A stretch of 64,000 nucleotides of DNA, taken from assembly GCF_036669915.1 (NCBI RefSeq), contig NC_089320.1, positions 124,001 through 188,000 of the forward strand, written 5' to 3'. This DNA is from Pocillopora verrucosa (Eukaryota > Cnidaria > Anthozoa > Scleractinia > Pocilloporidae). Position 1 is the first letter of the stretch; every line of letters starts with the position of its first letter. The translations under genes and the position numbers were made by a program. A model generated the notes under the pieces. That model had not been told where the DNA came from, made no database searches, and saw nothing but the letters and a program-made list of their open reading frames with translations. This document shows positions 1 through 11,610 of the stretch, one piece after another.

Positions 1-846
1 AAATAGGGAACTTTCCATTGAATGATAAATTTGTTTTAGCTAACGAGCAAGGTAACCAATCATATAATATTAGATAGGATAAAACGTAGAATCATATCTC
101 AGCTATTCATTTTTCACATCAGTCCTTATCTGTATCTGATATTATACAGGGATCCATAAACGCTCTCGAGAAGGAGAAGGCGTATGACGGTAACATTAAA
201 AAATAGGGAAGTTCGTGCACCAACATGCGACATAAGGAGGCCGGAATAATTCTTGACTCCGCAGTTTAGGTGTTTTATCTTAGAATAAAGCAGTGTTTTT
301 ACGAGGTTCGATGTATTTTGACGAGCTCACAGGAGGACTGAAAAGACAAACAAAATGTTTAAACTCTATTCGTGCATTCCATGTGCTTTATTTAGTGCAG
401 CTGGATAATAAGATTCTTACTATGTAATTTGTGGTTAATTTTCTCAAAGCGAAATCGAGAAAATCTGGAGAATTATTATACCTTAACGATTACGCATCAA
501 TTTTTAAACATTTTCATGAACTTGGTGATAGGAAATGTAATTAACTGAACGAACATTTACATATACGAATCATTGAAACCACTTGGTTTTGGCAGGGCTC
601 GTACAGATCAAAAATGACTGATTCAACAGTTCCAAATTGTTCAGACCGCTTCCTTTTTTTTTCCATTCAGCTCTATTGAGCGTGACTTTTTAAAATACAT
701 TTATCGTCTTTCTACGTAAGATTTTAAAGCGTTATTCTTTCTCCTTAATTTTTAGCACACCTAAAATTAAAATTACTCGTCTGCGTAGATAAAGAAACTA
801 AAACTAACAAAGTGAGAAATTATCGTCGGCATTGAGAAACTTCTCG

Positions 847-958
847 GTAGGCTAGCTAGAAGAAATTACCCATTCCGTGCTTAAATATGTGTTTAAAACT
901 CAGTTGTTGTTTATTCATCTTGGTTACCACAGGAAATGAAACGTCTTATTTTAGAACT
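847..958 (+). repeat. Dispersed repeat, copy 1 of 2 (about 110 bases)
   Basis: This stretch is clearly alike to 3001-3113 in direct orientation, sharing the segments around ATTCCGTGCTTAAATAT and GTTTAAAACTCA. Similarity fades on both sides. It may be a fragment of a transposon or an old segmental duplication; no coding function is evident. Confidence 0.7.
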
Positions 959-1530
959 TCCCCATCGATAAGAGAAACTCATTTTTAATTTAGCACCAGA
1001 GCCCAGATCATATTGAAAATTGGTCTTTCGAAATATAATTGATTCTTTAGAATTTAATTCAGAGCTCATTACCTGAACAGTATCATGTTTCATAAATCTA
1101 AAATAAACTTTGCGGCATCGTAATTTGGAACGGCAACACTTAATTGGTTGGAACAGACTAAACAGCGATGTACATTTCATGATTGATACGAAAACGTGAG
1201 CCCGGCGAACGAGTAAGACGTCGAATTGAACACAAGAAGAGGAATTCCATATCTACAAGAAACCATGTATTATTTTGTTTATCATATAAACACAATAGCC
1301 CTTTACTGGAAAGAAAAGCCGACTTCATCAACGAATGAAAATAAAGGAATCGACAATCCTCGAATAACAATCGCAGAGTGCGTTAGCGCTGACTCTTAAG
1401 ACGGAAAAATGCGTTGAATTATGATTACAAAAACAACAACGATCGTAATTTTCAATTAACAAAATTCTCATTTATTGACGTTGTCCTTACCGACAGATGA
1501 AGTCTTTCAGGTAAACGGCCAAAATCGGCC

Positions 1531-1926
1531 AGTGGCAAATCTTCCACATGTCGATTTTCATTCTCAGCCGAGAGAAATGCTAACACCAAAGCCACTGAAT
1601 ACGAAACTTTCGTTTTTCGTTTAGTATATTGGTTTTCTTTCCCTTCTAGGAAAGTTTGAACCTCATCGTCTGTCAGCGATACGGATCTTTTAGTGTTTTA
1701 GTCGCCATATTTCGAGAAAGCTGCGACAAACAACTTGTACTGAGAATCATGAAGGCTTTGCCGTTTACTCATCAACCGAGTGGCGCCAAAGGCGAGTGAC
1801 GTGTAAGCAGCTAATTGGCTATATCAACACACATAAAAAAAAATACGATGGTTTTTGTTTATGTGTGTTGTTACGGCTTTTCTCAGGGCCGGAAATCCTT
1901 GTATAACACCACAGTTTATGTGATAA
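1531..1926 (+). repeat. Dispersed 400-base repeat, copy A
   Basis: Nearly colinear with 29988-30384 in direct orientation, with small indels. Shared landmarks are TCGATTTTC near the start, GGAAAGTTTGAAC in the middle, GGCGAGTGACGTGT later and a TGTGTTGTTRCGGCTTTTCTC segment near the end. No long open frame runs through it. It is probably a non-autonomous transposable element; terminal repeats could not be defined by eye. Confidence 0.75.
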
Positions 1927-3000
1927 AGTTCACTTCGGTTTACTTAAATCTGTACACATATTTTATCCTTTTTTATTTGTTGTTTTTTTCAGCACGTGTC
2001 CTTATTTATACCACTCCACATGCTTCACGCTTAATTTATTATCGTGCCTAAATAATGGTGTACTTTCCTCTCTTTACTTTATCTTATCCCTCAAGAGAAC
2101 ATTCTGAAATTTAAAAAAAATATATCGAGGACCTTCCGAGACCGTCCCCAAATAATGTTGAAGGAAATTCCCCATAACATTTGTATATTAATGACGATTG
2201 CCATGCCACATCCTTCGTTGTAAATTTCAATCCTTCAGTCAACAGATGCTTGAAAACCGATCGGGGGGGGGGGGGAAGGTTTGCTTTTACGCGCCCAGAA
2301 TATTGTCGGCCAGAGCTTGAAAAACTGCGCCCAGCCATCCTTAGTAATAATCTGCATTCTATTCTGAAATATTATTTTAGTTTGTTAAGTACTTTTGCTA
2401 AACACCATAAGTAACTTTAGTGGAGATCTTACATTACGATAGCCGCCCTTGGTGTGTCGCTTTTTCTCCCTCCATTAAAAAAAACAAAACAAAACAAAAA
2501 CAGAAGGAATAGGATACTCTAAGACGGCCAAGCTAATGATCGATAGAAAAATCCTTAAATATATCTTGCACAAGGAAAAAAAAAAAAGCAGAGCATGAGC
2601 TTAAACAAGGGAGAACCAAGGTAATCGTAGTCTATTAACATCCAGGTGTACTCTCCAATATTTAAAATCCTTACCAATTGGCGGCGAAAGGGACGAGTGG
2701 CCATCGTCAGAAGTGTAGTCTCTATTTTTTGGCGCTAGATTTGCATTTTCAAATCGCACGCAATGCACTGCGTTTTCCATTGATGTATACTTCCGCATAC
2801 AGGGAAATTAGAGTACTTGGGTAGGAATTTCTGCAATGGGGCATACGCATACCTTTCATTTTATTAAAAGAGACACTTGCTTCTTAAAATTCCTTATGTT
2901 TCTCTGAATCTCCTAACCTTGTGCTATAAACAATTCGGAAATACGCTACTGTTTATTCAATGTTTATAAGTGGCCTCTTTTCATTTTGGGAATTTTCTTT

Positions 3001-3113
3001 ATAGGCTTACTAAAAAAAGTTACCCGTTCCGTGCTTAAATATATGTTTAAAACTCAATTTCTTGTTCATTCATCTAGGATACCTAAGGAAATTAAACATC
3101 TTATTTCAGAACA
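3001..3113 (+). repeat. Dispersed repeat, copy 2 of 2
   Basis: Partner of 847-958 (see there). An open frame of 98 codons passes through this copy, but the equivalent frame in copy 1 is not kept open, so coding is unlikely. Confidence 0.7.
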
Positions 3114-3700
3114 TGGCAAAATTGAAAATATCACCATTTGCCAGCAATTAAATCTCTGGTCAGTACTATGTTCCATCAATGCAAGCACAGGCTTACAATG
3201 TAGGCAGAAAGCATTTTTCCTGAGTTTCAGATCATCAGCTCTTCTTCATTTTTATAAACTTTGTGTGCATGTCTATGGGTAAACAAGTCTACTCGTATAA
3301 AACAGCATTAATTATCCTGAAAATAATAAACAGGCCTAACAGGCCTATGGTTGTGAGCACTGCACAGACCCCACTCAGTCGTATGCTTTACATATGCTAA
3401 ATGTAACCCAGCACTTTGGTGACAACAGAACCACTTTTTTTAGAGAAGGACCCAAATTAAGCAATAATTTGCGATCTAGACTCGCCCTCCGACTAACTAT
3501 ACCAAGTTTATTACAATGTGCGGCAAGTGTTCTTACAAAGTGTGAAAGCTTATATTATTTTAAAGTACAATGGTAATTTATTACAAACAGCCAAAGCTTT
3601 TTTTAATTACAAATTAAGGCAATTTTTTTTACCGAGTGCGATAGTCTGTTATAACAAAGTTCAAATGAATAAAAGGGGCAAGTTTCTAAAGAAACAGTGT

Positions 3701-3825
3701 TGCTGTGTCGGTGGGGGAGTATAACAGGGTAGTTTAGTATTATCAGCTGAGTTGATAACTTAGGTTGGTCACCGTAGAGAGTTTCAAAGCTGACGTTTCG
3801 AGCGTTAGCACTTCATCAGAGCGAA
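3701..3825 (-). repeat. Hammerhead-bearing dispersed repeat, copy 1
   Basis: About 125 bases that match, in inverted orientation, 58620-58740. Both copies share a GTCGGTGGG-AGTATAAC-like end, a GAGTTGA segment and the ribozyme-like core at the other end. A shorter piece of the same element lies at 29687-29725. Hammerhead motifs in dispersed animal repeats are characteristic of Penelope-like retroelements and retrozymes; membership here is inferred from the motif alone. Confidence 0.7.
3786..3825 (-). ncRNA. Hammerhead ribozyme-like motif (minus strand)
   Basis: Read on the minus strand there is GCT, then the core box CTGATGA (3813-3819), then AGTG-CTAA-CGCT which can form a four-pair stem II followed by one extra C, then GAAAC, then GTC with cleavage expected after 3792, then AGC. 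The GCT/AGC segments form a three-pair stem I, and AC/GT a minimal two-pair stem III, as in dimer-acting hammerheads of retroelements. The extra C between stem II and GAAA departs from the canonical core, so activity is uncertain. Confidence 0.55.
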
Positions 3826-6443
3826 TAAAAATAGAATGCAATCTCTTGCAAAGTGCGACGACTTTATTACAAATTGAGACAACAATATTTATAAAGTGGG
3901 ACAGATATTACAAAGTAAGACGATTATTACAAAGTGCGATAGAAAAAAATCCTGAACAACACAACATTTTCATAAACCAAACTTACTACTTACAAAAAGA
4001 ATTGAAGGCAGTTTATTGTTATGCACTTGGAATTCACCTTTTCATTTTACCAATTGTAATTGTTTATAATTCCCATTTGTTCCACACCTGTTATTGGTAC
4101 TAATATCGGGTAAGCCCGCGATTTTACGATTATAAAGAGATTCATTTTGAATTATTAACAATTCGAAATATCTTTGTAAACAGGTTTTTCAAATATTTTA
4201 AAATTTTTATTTTTATTCCATAAGGGCTTGTGGTGGGCACCAAATAACAAGTGTTTGATGCACGAAAGACTTATTATTTAGAAAACACTTTATTCTTCCG
4301 CTTATATAATTTTGATATGAAGCTGTGAGCCGACAACCGAAAATAGCGTATTAACATAAAAAGAATTTTAAATTTCATTGCTCTAACAACATTCACATTA
4401 GTAGATAAATAATGACAATGCGGTTTTTGATCATTAACTTCCTTTTATTAATTAATGGCGAAAATGAAGCGTGTATTCAAACGTGGTTGAAGTTCGAAGT
4501 TTCTAGTAGTATCTAACTTAAAACTCATGATCTGATCCTATCATCTCTTATGTTTAAGGTAACATATAATACGTATTCATATTCCCTGCTTTGTTACTCG
4601 AAAACTTTAGGATGATCCTATCAAAAAACGGCAAACGGCGTAATCAGAACTTCCAGCCGTCTGATTTCAGGCGTTTTTTCACCAACGTTTCTTGCATCTG
4701 CAATAACTATGAACAAAATTGATGTCTACTTTCCTTCTTCTCGATGTGAAGATTAAACTGGAAGATAATGTAATTTTGAGCTTATTTTTTCTCCTTTGCC
4801 TCAATGTTTAAACTGAAAAACTTTTATTTGTCCCCATATTCCGCTATAATTTTTTTCTCGACACGTGCCGAGGTTTAGTTGTATGTGCCTACATGGCAAA
4901 ATACCAGAAAATACAAAATAATGAAAATATTCTTTAATATTTAGTTGCATTTTATGTTTATTATTTCTCTCCTTATTTTTGACCTTATGACCAGAATTGT
5001 TAAGGAATAGAGAAATTGTGAATGTCTAATGTTTTGTAAATAAGTTGCCGTGACTGCAGATTATGTTGTTGACTATACTTTTTACGACTTCCACCTTTTC
5101 CTGCTTGAAATATGCAATATCGTACATATTATAAAATTCGAAAACCCCTTAGAACAATTTTTACCTGAAATTGTATAAAGCCTAAGGGTAGTAACAACTC
5201 GCGATTTGAATAATTCATTCAAGAACATGATTGTGGAGATGTTGTTATCGCAGTTTTAGCGTATCAATAGTAAAGATCCCGACAACATTTTTGCTTTAAA
5301 TTGGTAATAATTGTGAAAACTGACCTGAATCGTAATTCACATCATTTAAAGCATTCGTGATGGTCCAACTCGACAGGCCTGTAAAATATATTCTCTCAAA
5401 AAGGTTTATTATGATCACCAGGTGTTTTTGTCAGATATTTGATTATTCTATCCCTCTCTAGAACTCGTAAGCTAGGGCATATACAAAAAAGAGAGGAAAA
5501 GAAAAAAAAGTTAACACAGGAACGTTTTTACCGAGCCAAGATTGATAGAGAGTTTCATTTGGTGTCTTTCACTTTGAATGATATCGATCTACCAACCAAC
5601 TGTAGTTATCATCACGTCCTTTGTTTACCATGCTGGCTGAAATTTTGGAAAGAGCAGGGTAGGTGATATCACTTGAAGCAGTTCGACTAAGCCTTGCATT
5701 ACAATTTGATTAAAATAACTTTAGAAGTAAGCCATAGACCTTTCCGCCGAGAGAAATCGATTGGTCGCTAATTAAAAACATCGGCATGTAGTCGCCAATA
5801 AAAGATGGAATCTTTATCAATAATTCACAAAGTTGAAATCAAGCGCTATAATTTTCACCAAAACCAGTCTTAGTTCATATCCGGATACTTAAGTTGATTG
5901 ACGTGGAAGGTGAGTCTCTTGTGGCTATCTTCTCAAGAATCCCATCCTAAAGAACCAAAAATTATCTTTGATATCAGTATTACCTACTACCAAAGTAAGG
6001 AACTCGATAGAGAATGCTAAAACAAGCGGCATCTTCTCGCACTAATAAGATTCCACATTTGTTTGTTGATTTTCCTAGATGGCAGGACATTTCAAAAGTG
6101 ATTTGTCTTTAACTGAAAATCCGGTTTCGAGAAATTTTTCTTTTCAAAGTCACATTTTGAACGGTTTATTTTTAAATATCTAGGCTCCTAATGGCTTCCC
6201 AGATAGGGAGTTCAATTTCAGATCGCGTGTTGGACAATGAAAAGGACTGCCATATGTTACGCCGATTGAATCGGAGTACGGCCAGCGTAATAAATTTTGT
6301 CACCTTGTTTTATTGCTTAAATACCTAGAAAGAGCCTGCTTCGCTACCCTAAATGATGACTTTTTTAACACAAGCTGTGTTCATACCCAAGTAAAAAATA
6401 ACGTCACGATATTTAAATTATTTACAGCGATATCTAGTTCATA

Positions 6444-9255
6444 ATGAAGTTCCTTGCGTGCCTTACGTTAACAACACTGGTTTCTTTGATTGTGGCTGTG
6501 CCATTTCCAAGAGAAGACTTTACCAGAGAGCTTGGAAAATCCGGTCATTACGACAAAGGTAGGACAATATTTATCATCTACTAGCTGATTGAGAGAATGT
6601 CATAATAAATGCAGCCATGTACAAGAGTTGAACCAATCTTGAAGCAACCTACAGAAATAAAGTTTGGTTTGCATCGTCCCTTGGCCCAAGTAGCACATTT
6701 CAAAAGTCACTTCTTAAAGATAATAAATAGAATTATTGAATTCAGCTATGAAGAATAGGACATTGTTTAATCTAGTAGTTTATTTTGCCAGGTTTCACTA
6801 CTCTTTTTTATTTCTGTAAAAATGCTTACATATTTTCCCTACCTTATGTTAATTGCAGAGTTTGAAAGAATATGCATATATTATCGATAACTTTCTACCA
6901 TTCTAGATTCGGCTACATACCACCCATGAACCTCGCGTACAAAGAGTCAATGATCTATCTTATTTTCACTCGTACTTAGAACGTCCTGCAAAACACCTGA
7001 CGACATGAAATGCATAGATCCTATTTTACAAATAATATGATAGACTGTTTGTGAATAAGATATGAGAAAGTTAGAATTTAAATTGTTCTCCTTGAGTTGG
7101 CTCAAAAATTAGCATAAAGTTCAAAGATATTTGTTAACTTGATGCTATTAACTAAAGCATCTGTCTAATGGGTCCTGTTTGTAATTAATTATGGATATAG
7201 CTTACTCTTGAGCGAGGAAGCAATTTTTTTCTCGTCCCTGAACAATGGTTGTAGGCATCATTTTATACCTCCAACGTCAATTGCGATTAACAATCGCCCT
7301 CGTTTATGAACAAGATTGTGGCTTTGTTCACTAGCGCTTTTTATCCCCGTCGATGCCGTTACCATCATTCGCTCGCGGGTGGGCAAGAAGATTCCAGTAT
7401 TAGAAACATCATTCTACAAGAGCACAGCTTGAAGCGGACAGATCTGCAAATAAAATTCTCGAATCCTAAGAAATGTCGAGCCTTTGTGCCTAAATGTGAA
7501 GAATTTCTTCTAATAACAATCGATTTCTATTGATTAACGATCCTTCTTTTGACTTGTAATATTCGTTTTGGGGTTTTAATTATTCATATTTCAAAACCCT
7601 TTTTTATGTCAATACGCCAGATGGTAAAATTCAAACTGCCGAAATAAGGAAAGAAATTTATGGAGACTTCGTTTCTGCGTCATGTCTATCTCTTACAATC
7701 TCATTCCTTCACCGCCTTTCAAAATCCCCGCAATTGATAACACTAATGAGTTCATAGGAAATTCCATTTGGCTCACGAACTCGACTAAAGCAAAAGACCA
7801 CAAATAAGCAATATGCATATGGTGAAGTGTATTCTTTAGGTTCGTACTTAAAGGCTCTTGTGTTTGTATATAAAGATAGTGAGTTACACCTCACAGTTAT
7901 TTCTACACTAAACTAAGTAAACATTCTCATAAAATGATTGCCTCATATAAGATGAACCCACACATCTAAAGTAAATAAACCAACTCGAAATGCAAGGAGG
8001 TAATAAATGTTTAATTGCGATGAAAAAAAGTAAAAAACTCGGGAACAAACAAACTTATGAGTAAAATCGTGCAACTTACTCAGGAAGATATAGATAACCT
8101 TACCGTTTTCAAAACACTTCTGGCTTTTTTCTTCTTTTAAAAGCAACAATGATTGGCTGGAGTAAAAACACTCATTATGGTGACGCTTAAGAAAACGTCA
8201 ATAACGATATAACTTCCATTTGCCTTAGGAATTTTCAAATTTTCGAAGGTTTGAAATCGTCAATACTCCCCAAGAGGCCAAGATGTTTTCTTTATTGTAA
8301 TATTTAACGACAGTGTGAATCGAGAATAAAATTTACCTTCGGACCTCCAGCTTCTCTCTCACGATACACGAAATTTAAAAATTATTTCACAACATTGTTT
8401 TGCATTTAGTGGCTATGATGTGTATAACGCTAGACACGTTGTTTTAGTCTTTTGTTTCACCACGTTCTCGTTGTAGTCGTTTTTGCGCTTTGTATACGCC
8501 CCCTCCTCCTTACTTTGCTTTCATTTTATTTTCTTGTGGTTTGATTATGAAATCGTTATGATGAAATTAAATGGAGTGGGTAATTCTGTAGGCAGAATCA
8601 TAATGAGCCATACCTAGGCCTCTTAAAAATTTACGCCAAGTAGATTAAAATGCAGCGTTTTTTACTTTCAAAACGCAAAGAAGTTTTGTGTTTACAACAG
8701 AAAACAGATTATAGATATTTTCCTTCCACACTGCTTCAGAAAAATTTAAAATCGCGACAGTCAAAAACAGCAGAAACTCCAGTATATATCTTTACGGTCA
8801 GGTTTTAAAGGGGTCTAATACCGCCAAAAATACATCGATGATTAATGTGGAGATATTTCTCTGCCGGCGTAGGAATAATTTCGAACCTTCAAACTATGCC
8901 CACTTTGTGCGGAGGAGTCTTAATTTTCCATAAGCAACGAGAGTCTTTAAGTATATTTTTATTCTGGTGTACAAGTGCGCTTGTTCCAGTAAAATTGATG
9001 TGCATTTCCTAGTAAAAACCATCAAAACAAAATTCAGCTCCATCCAGATTTTGATATTTAAGGATGTGAGATCACTTTGAGATCACTTTTTTATGGTTCA
9101 TTTCAGCTGTTCCTCATGAAGAGAAGAGAGCTCCTTTATGTAGAAATGCTGCAGGCGAAATTTATTGCCAGCTAGAAGTATATTACGAGGAATCCTGCCT
9201 TTATCAACCAGGAATCATGAAACAGAATTGCAGAAGAATGTGCGGATTTTGCTAG
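6444..9255 (+). CDS. Secreted ShK-type cysteine-rich peptide precursor 1
   Basis: Two-exon gene of 87 residues: exon 1 6444-6558 and exon 2 9107-9255, joined by a phase-1 GT-AG intron (AAAG|GTAGG and TTTCAG). The start is the first ATG in frame; residues 1-18 are a clear signal peptide ending in VAVP. An acidic propeptide follows, then a Lys-Arg dibasic site just before the mature domain on exon 2. The mature region has six cysteines spaced C-x8-C-x9-C-x10-C-x3-C-x2-C, ending at the stop, which is the ShK (ShKT) pattern. ShK peptides of sea anemones block Kv channels, but the Lys-Tyr pair used by ShK itself is not evident, so no channel target can be assigned; a toxin, immune or developmental peptide is possible. 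A further GT donor directly after the stop suggests a spliced 3-prime UTR. Confidence 0.85.
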
Positions 9256-11056
9256 GTATAAAATTTTAAACGCTTTCTGATGGTTTGACAAGTGTACTCT
9301 TTAATATGTATGACTATGTGTAACTATTATTTTATATGACTGTTCGAGCAGATATGAATTTTGGGCCATTTACTTAGTGTAATTTTCAGTGTTAACATTT
9401 AGATGCGCTGGTTATCTGACCAATTTCTAAAGAGCCCCCTTCAGTAGGCGAGGTCGATAATTTTGAATGCAAAACCAGGTTTGCATCTCAACATGCACAT
9501 CAATTTCATACAACCAAGGAAAGATACCAATGCTACGTTCTCGTTCCTTTTTTTTTTCGAAAGCAAACGTGCTCTTTAATAATGGTTAATGAGATCTTTC
9601 TTAATTCTAAGTTTATTTTTTATCTTTTTACATTGCAGGCCCGATGCTGTCTGTAAAGAGTTGTCTATTTCATGTATATTGAAGCCTTTGTAGCAGTGGA
9701 ACCATACGAAAGTGGAACTCAGAATGTGTTTCCAAAACTCGTTTTAATAATTGAGCTAAATTATCCGAAATTCAAATGCTCTTCTTTTTGTTCATTAGTA
9801 ATTAACAGCGACAAAATGTAAGTTTTAGACTCCGTTAAATAAAATGAACAAAAGTGAGAAAGTACTTTTTACTTTCCTTTTAGGAGTGCTATGATCTGCT
9901 CAATACTTCCGCAATAACAAAACTGAATCATGCGTTATAGCTATTGGTGAACCATTTGTCCATTTTCTCTTTGTATGAAAAATGCATTATTGCCATGAAC
10001 ACTTCCGAGATTCGTATGTCTATCTCACGACAACTTAAAATTTTTTAGCACACTACTTTCCATATTCTCGTAGATACTAAACGTTAATAAATTGCCAACT
10101 TAAACGCTGAAAAATAAACTCTTTTTACTAATTTCCACCCCCTTTTATTGCTCCATGGATAACAAGATTAAAGAAAAGCTGAAAAGACTATGTTAGAAAA
10201 TAATTATCATAGCATATCGTCTGCTAATTAAAATAGAAGCAATTCTCGAAAAATGTTCCCTAAAGAACCACATTGCTGACAAGCACAAATCGTCAAAATC
10301 TTTATGTCACTTGACGATAAAATTCCAACCAAACTTCATAAATACTTGAAAACATGGAGGTACGGCTATTTCAAGAATGATCGGGGAATATCAATTATTT
10401 TTCCTGTAGGTTTAATCGAATAAAATAATCGTCTACAAGCTTAAAAGAGCATCCTCAAACGCGCAGCTTGGCGCCTTTATCTGTGGTCAATACTCCTAAA
10501 CTAAAAAAAAACAAAAAAAAACCCCTTCATTATGGGTGCCTGATGATGAACAATGAGAATTTAATATAGGAAGTCAATGCAATCATTTTGATCTGTTTGA
10601 TCTGCAATACATATACTTTCTCTTTCCAACCTTTCAGCCCAGTTAGCTATCAGCTATAATACAGCTATCAAAGCTTTTTACCTTTTTGGTAAGATGGCCG
10701 ACAGGAAAAGGGAAAATAATCAACGCGTATATTTTCAAAGTCTTCAATGAAAGAACCTGACGGGGTTATCAAATTGATAAGCTTATGACAACCCTAGTAC
10801 ATTTTTAAAAGTTGTCCTTCTGTCATTTTTCGCAGACTATAAACATCATATTGGCTGGTGAAAACCGTTTTGCGAAAAGAGATTTAATCCACCGCCGATT
10901 TCGGTAAAAGCGTATTCTTCGTGAGCTCAATGTAAATTGGTTTTTTCACAATTCTATTTTATTTCCCTTTCTCCAGTAACATCAAAGCGTTGAGACTGTC
11001 AACAGTTTTCCGCTGAAAACACTCATATTTTGGGAAAACTTATATTGACCCTGTTT
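9256..11056. other. Region between two convergent ShK genes
   Basis: Probably holds the 3-prime UTRs of both flanking genes: a polyadenylation signal at 9838 for the plus gene and TTTATT (AATAAA on the minus strand) at 10958-10963 for the minus gene. No other gene is seen. Confidence 0.5.
9838..9843 (+). promoter_or_regulatory. Probable polyadenylation signal of ShK precursor 1
   Basis: AATAAA on the plus strand, 580 bases after the stop. A 3-prime UTR intron from 9256 (TAG|GTATAA) to about 9648 (ATTGCAG) would bring it to roughly 200 bases from the stop codon in the mature mRNA. Confidence 0.45.
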
Positions 11057-11610
11057 TTAACACAGCCCGCAAGAATAACTACACAGGTTACCACCATGCT
11101 GATCGCAATTATCTTCAACCACAGCTAAATAAAAGCAGTGATATGGGTCTCCGACGTCTTCACATGGCAGTAATCGTTTTTGTTCGGTATCATCTGAAAA
11201 GCAGAGAAATGACAAAATTGTCCACCTTTTTTACTGAAGTATGTTACAAAGCGAGAGAAACTGAGCCAGCAAAGTATAAACTTGAGGCTTCACAACGAAA
11301 AGTCAAAGAAACTTAGACTACAGTGCTCTATGTATCAAAACTCGTAAGAAGAAGCTGGGTAAAATTCAGAAGATGAAGTTATTTTTATGCAATGATAGGC
11401 AAAATTTAATTATACAAGGAACACCAATCCCACTATTGAATACTTAAAAATAATGAGTCCATTATTGTTTCTCTTACCAATGGAAAATTGTCGTAGAAAA
11501 GTACTGGAAGATAGTTCTTTTTGATGACCTTTTCCTATTGCCATAGGATTTGACAGAGAGATTAAACAGGTCAGGACGAATATGATCAGGAGCGTGTTGA
11601 TTGTCTTCAT
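11057..11610 (-). CDS. Secreted ShK-type cysteine-rich peptide precursor 2
   Basis: Minus-strand two-exon gene of 89 residues: exon 1 11610-11478, exon 2 11193-11057, phase-1 intron (ATTG|GTAAGA and CTTTTCAG). Residues 1-20 are a strongly hydrophobic signal peptide ending near SLSNP. A short basic and serine-rich propeptide is followed by a Lys-Arg site four codons before the first mature cysteine. Six cysteines are spaced C-x8-C-x9-C-x7-C-x3-C-x2-C and the last is the C-terminal residue. The layout (signal plus propeptide on exon 1, dibasic site plus ShK domain on exon 2, phase-1 intron between) is the same as in the genes at 6444 and 19349, so the three are paralogues. The sequences have diverged strongly outside the cysteines, as in venom or immune peptide families. 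The target is unknown. Confidence 0.85.

Larger units (their letters stand above)
1..6443. other. Intergenic region without a supported gene
   Basis: No open frame here combines splice consensus, compositional coherence and a recognisable family. The longest frames (about 60-110 codons) look like chance in AT-rich DNA. The region contains a diverged direct repeat (847-958 and 3001-3113), one copy of a 400-base dispersed repeat (1531-1926), a hammerhead-bearing repeat (3701-3825) and a G run near 2264-2275. Confidence 0.6.
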
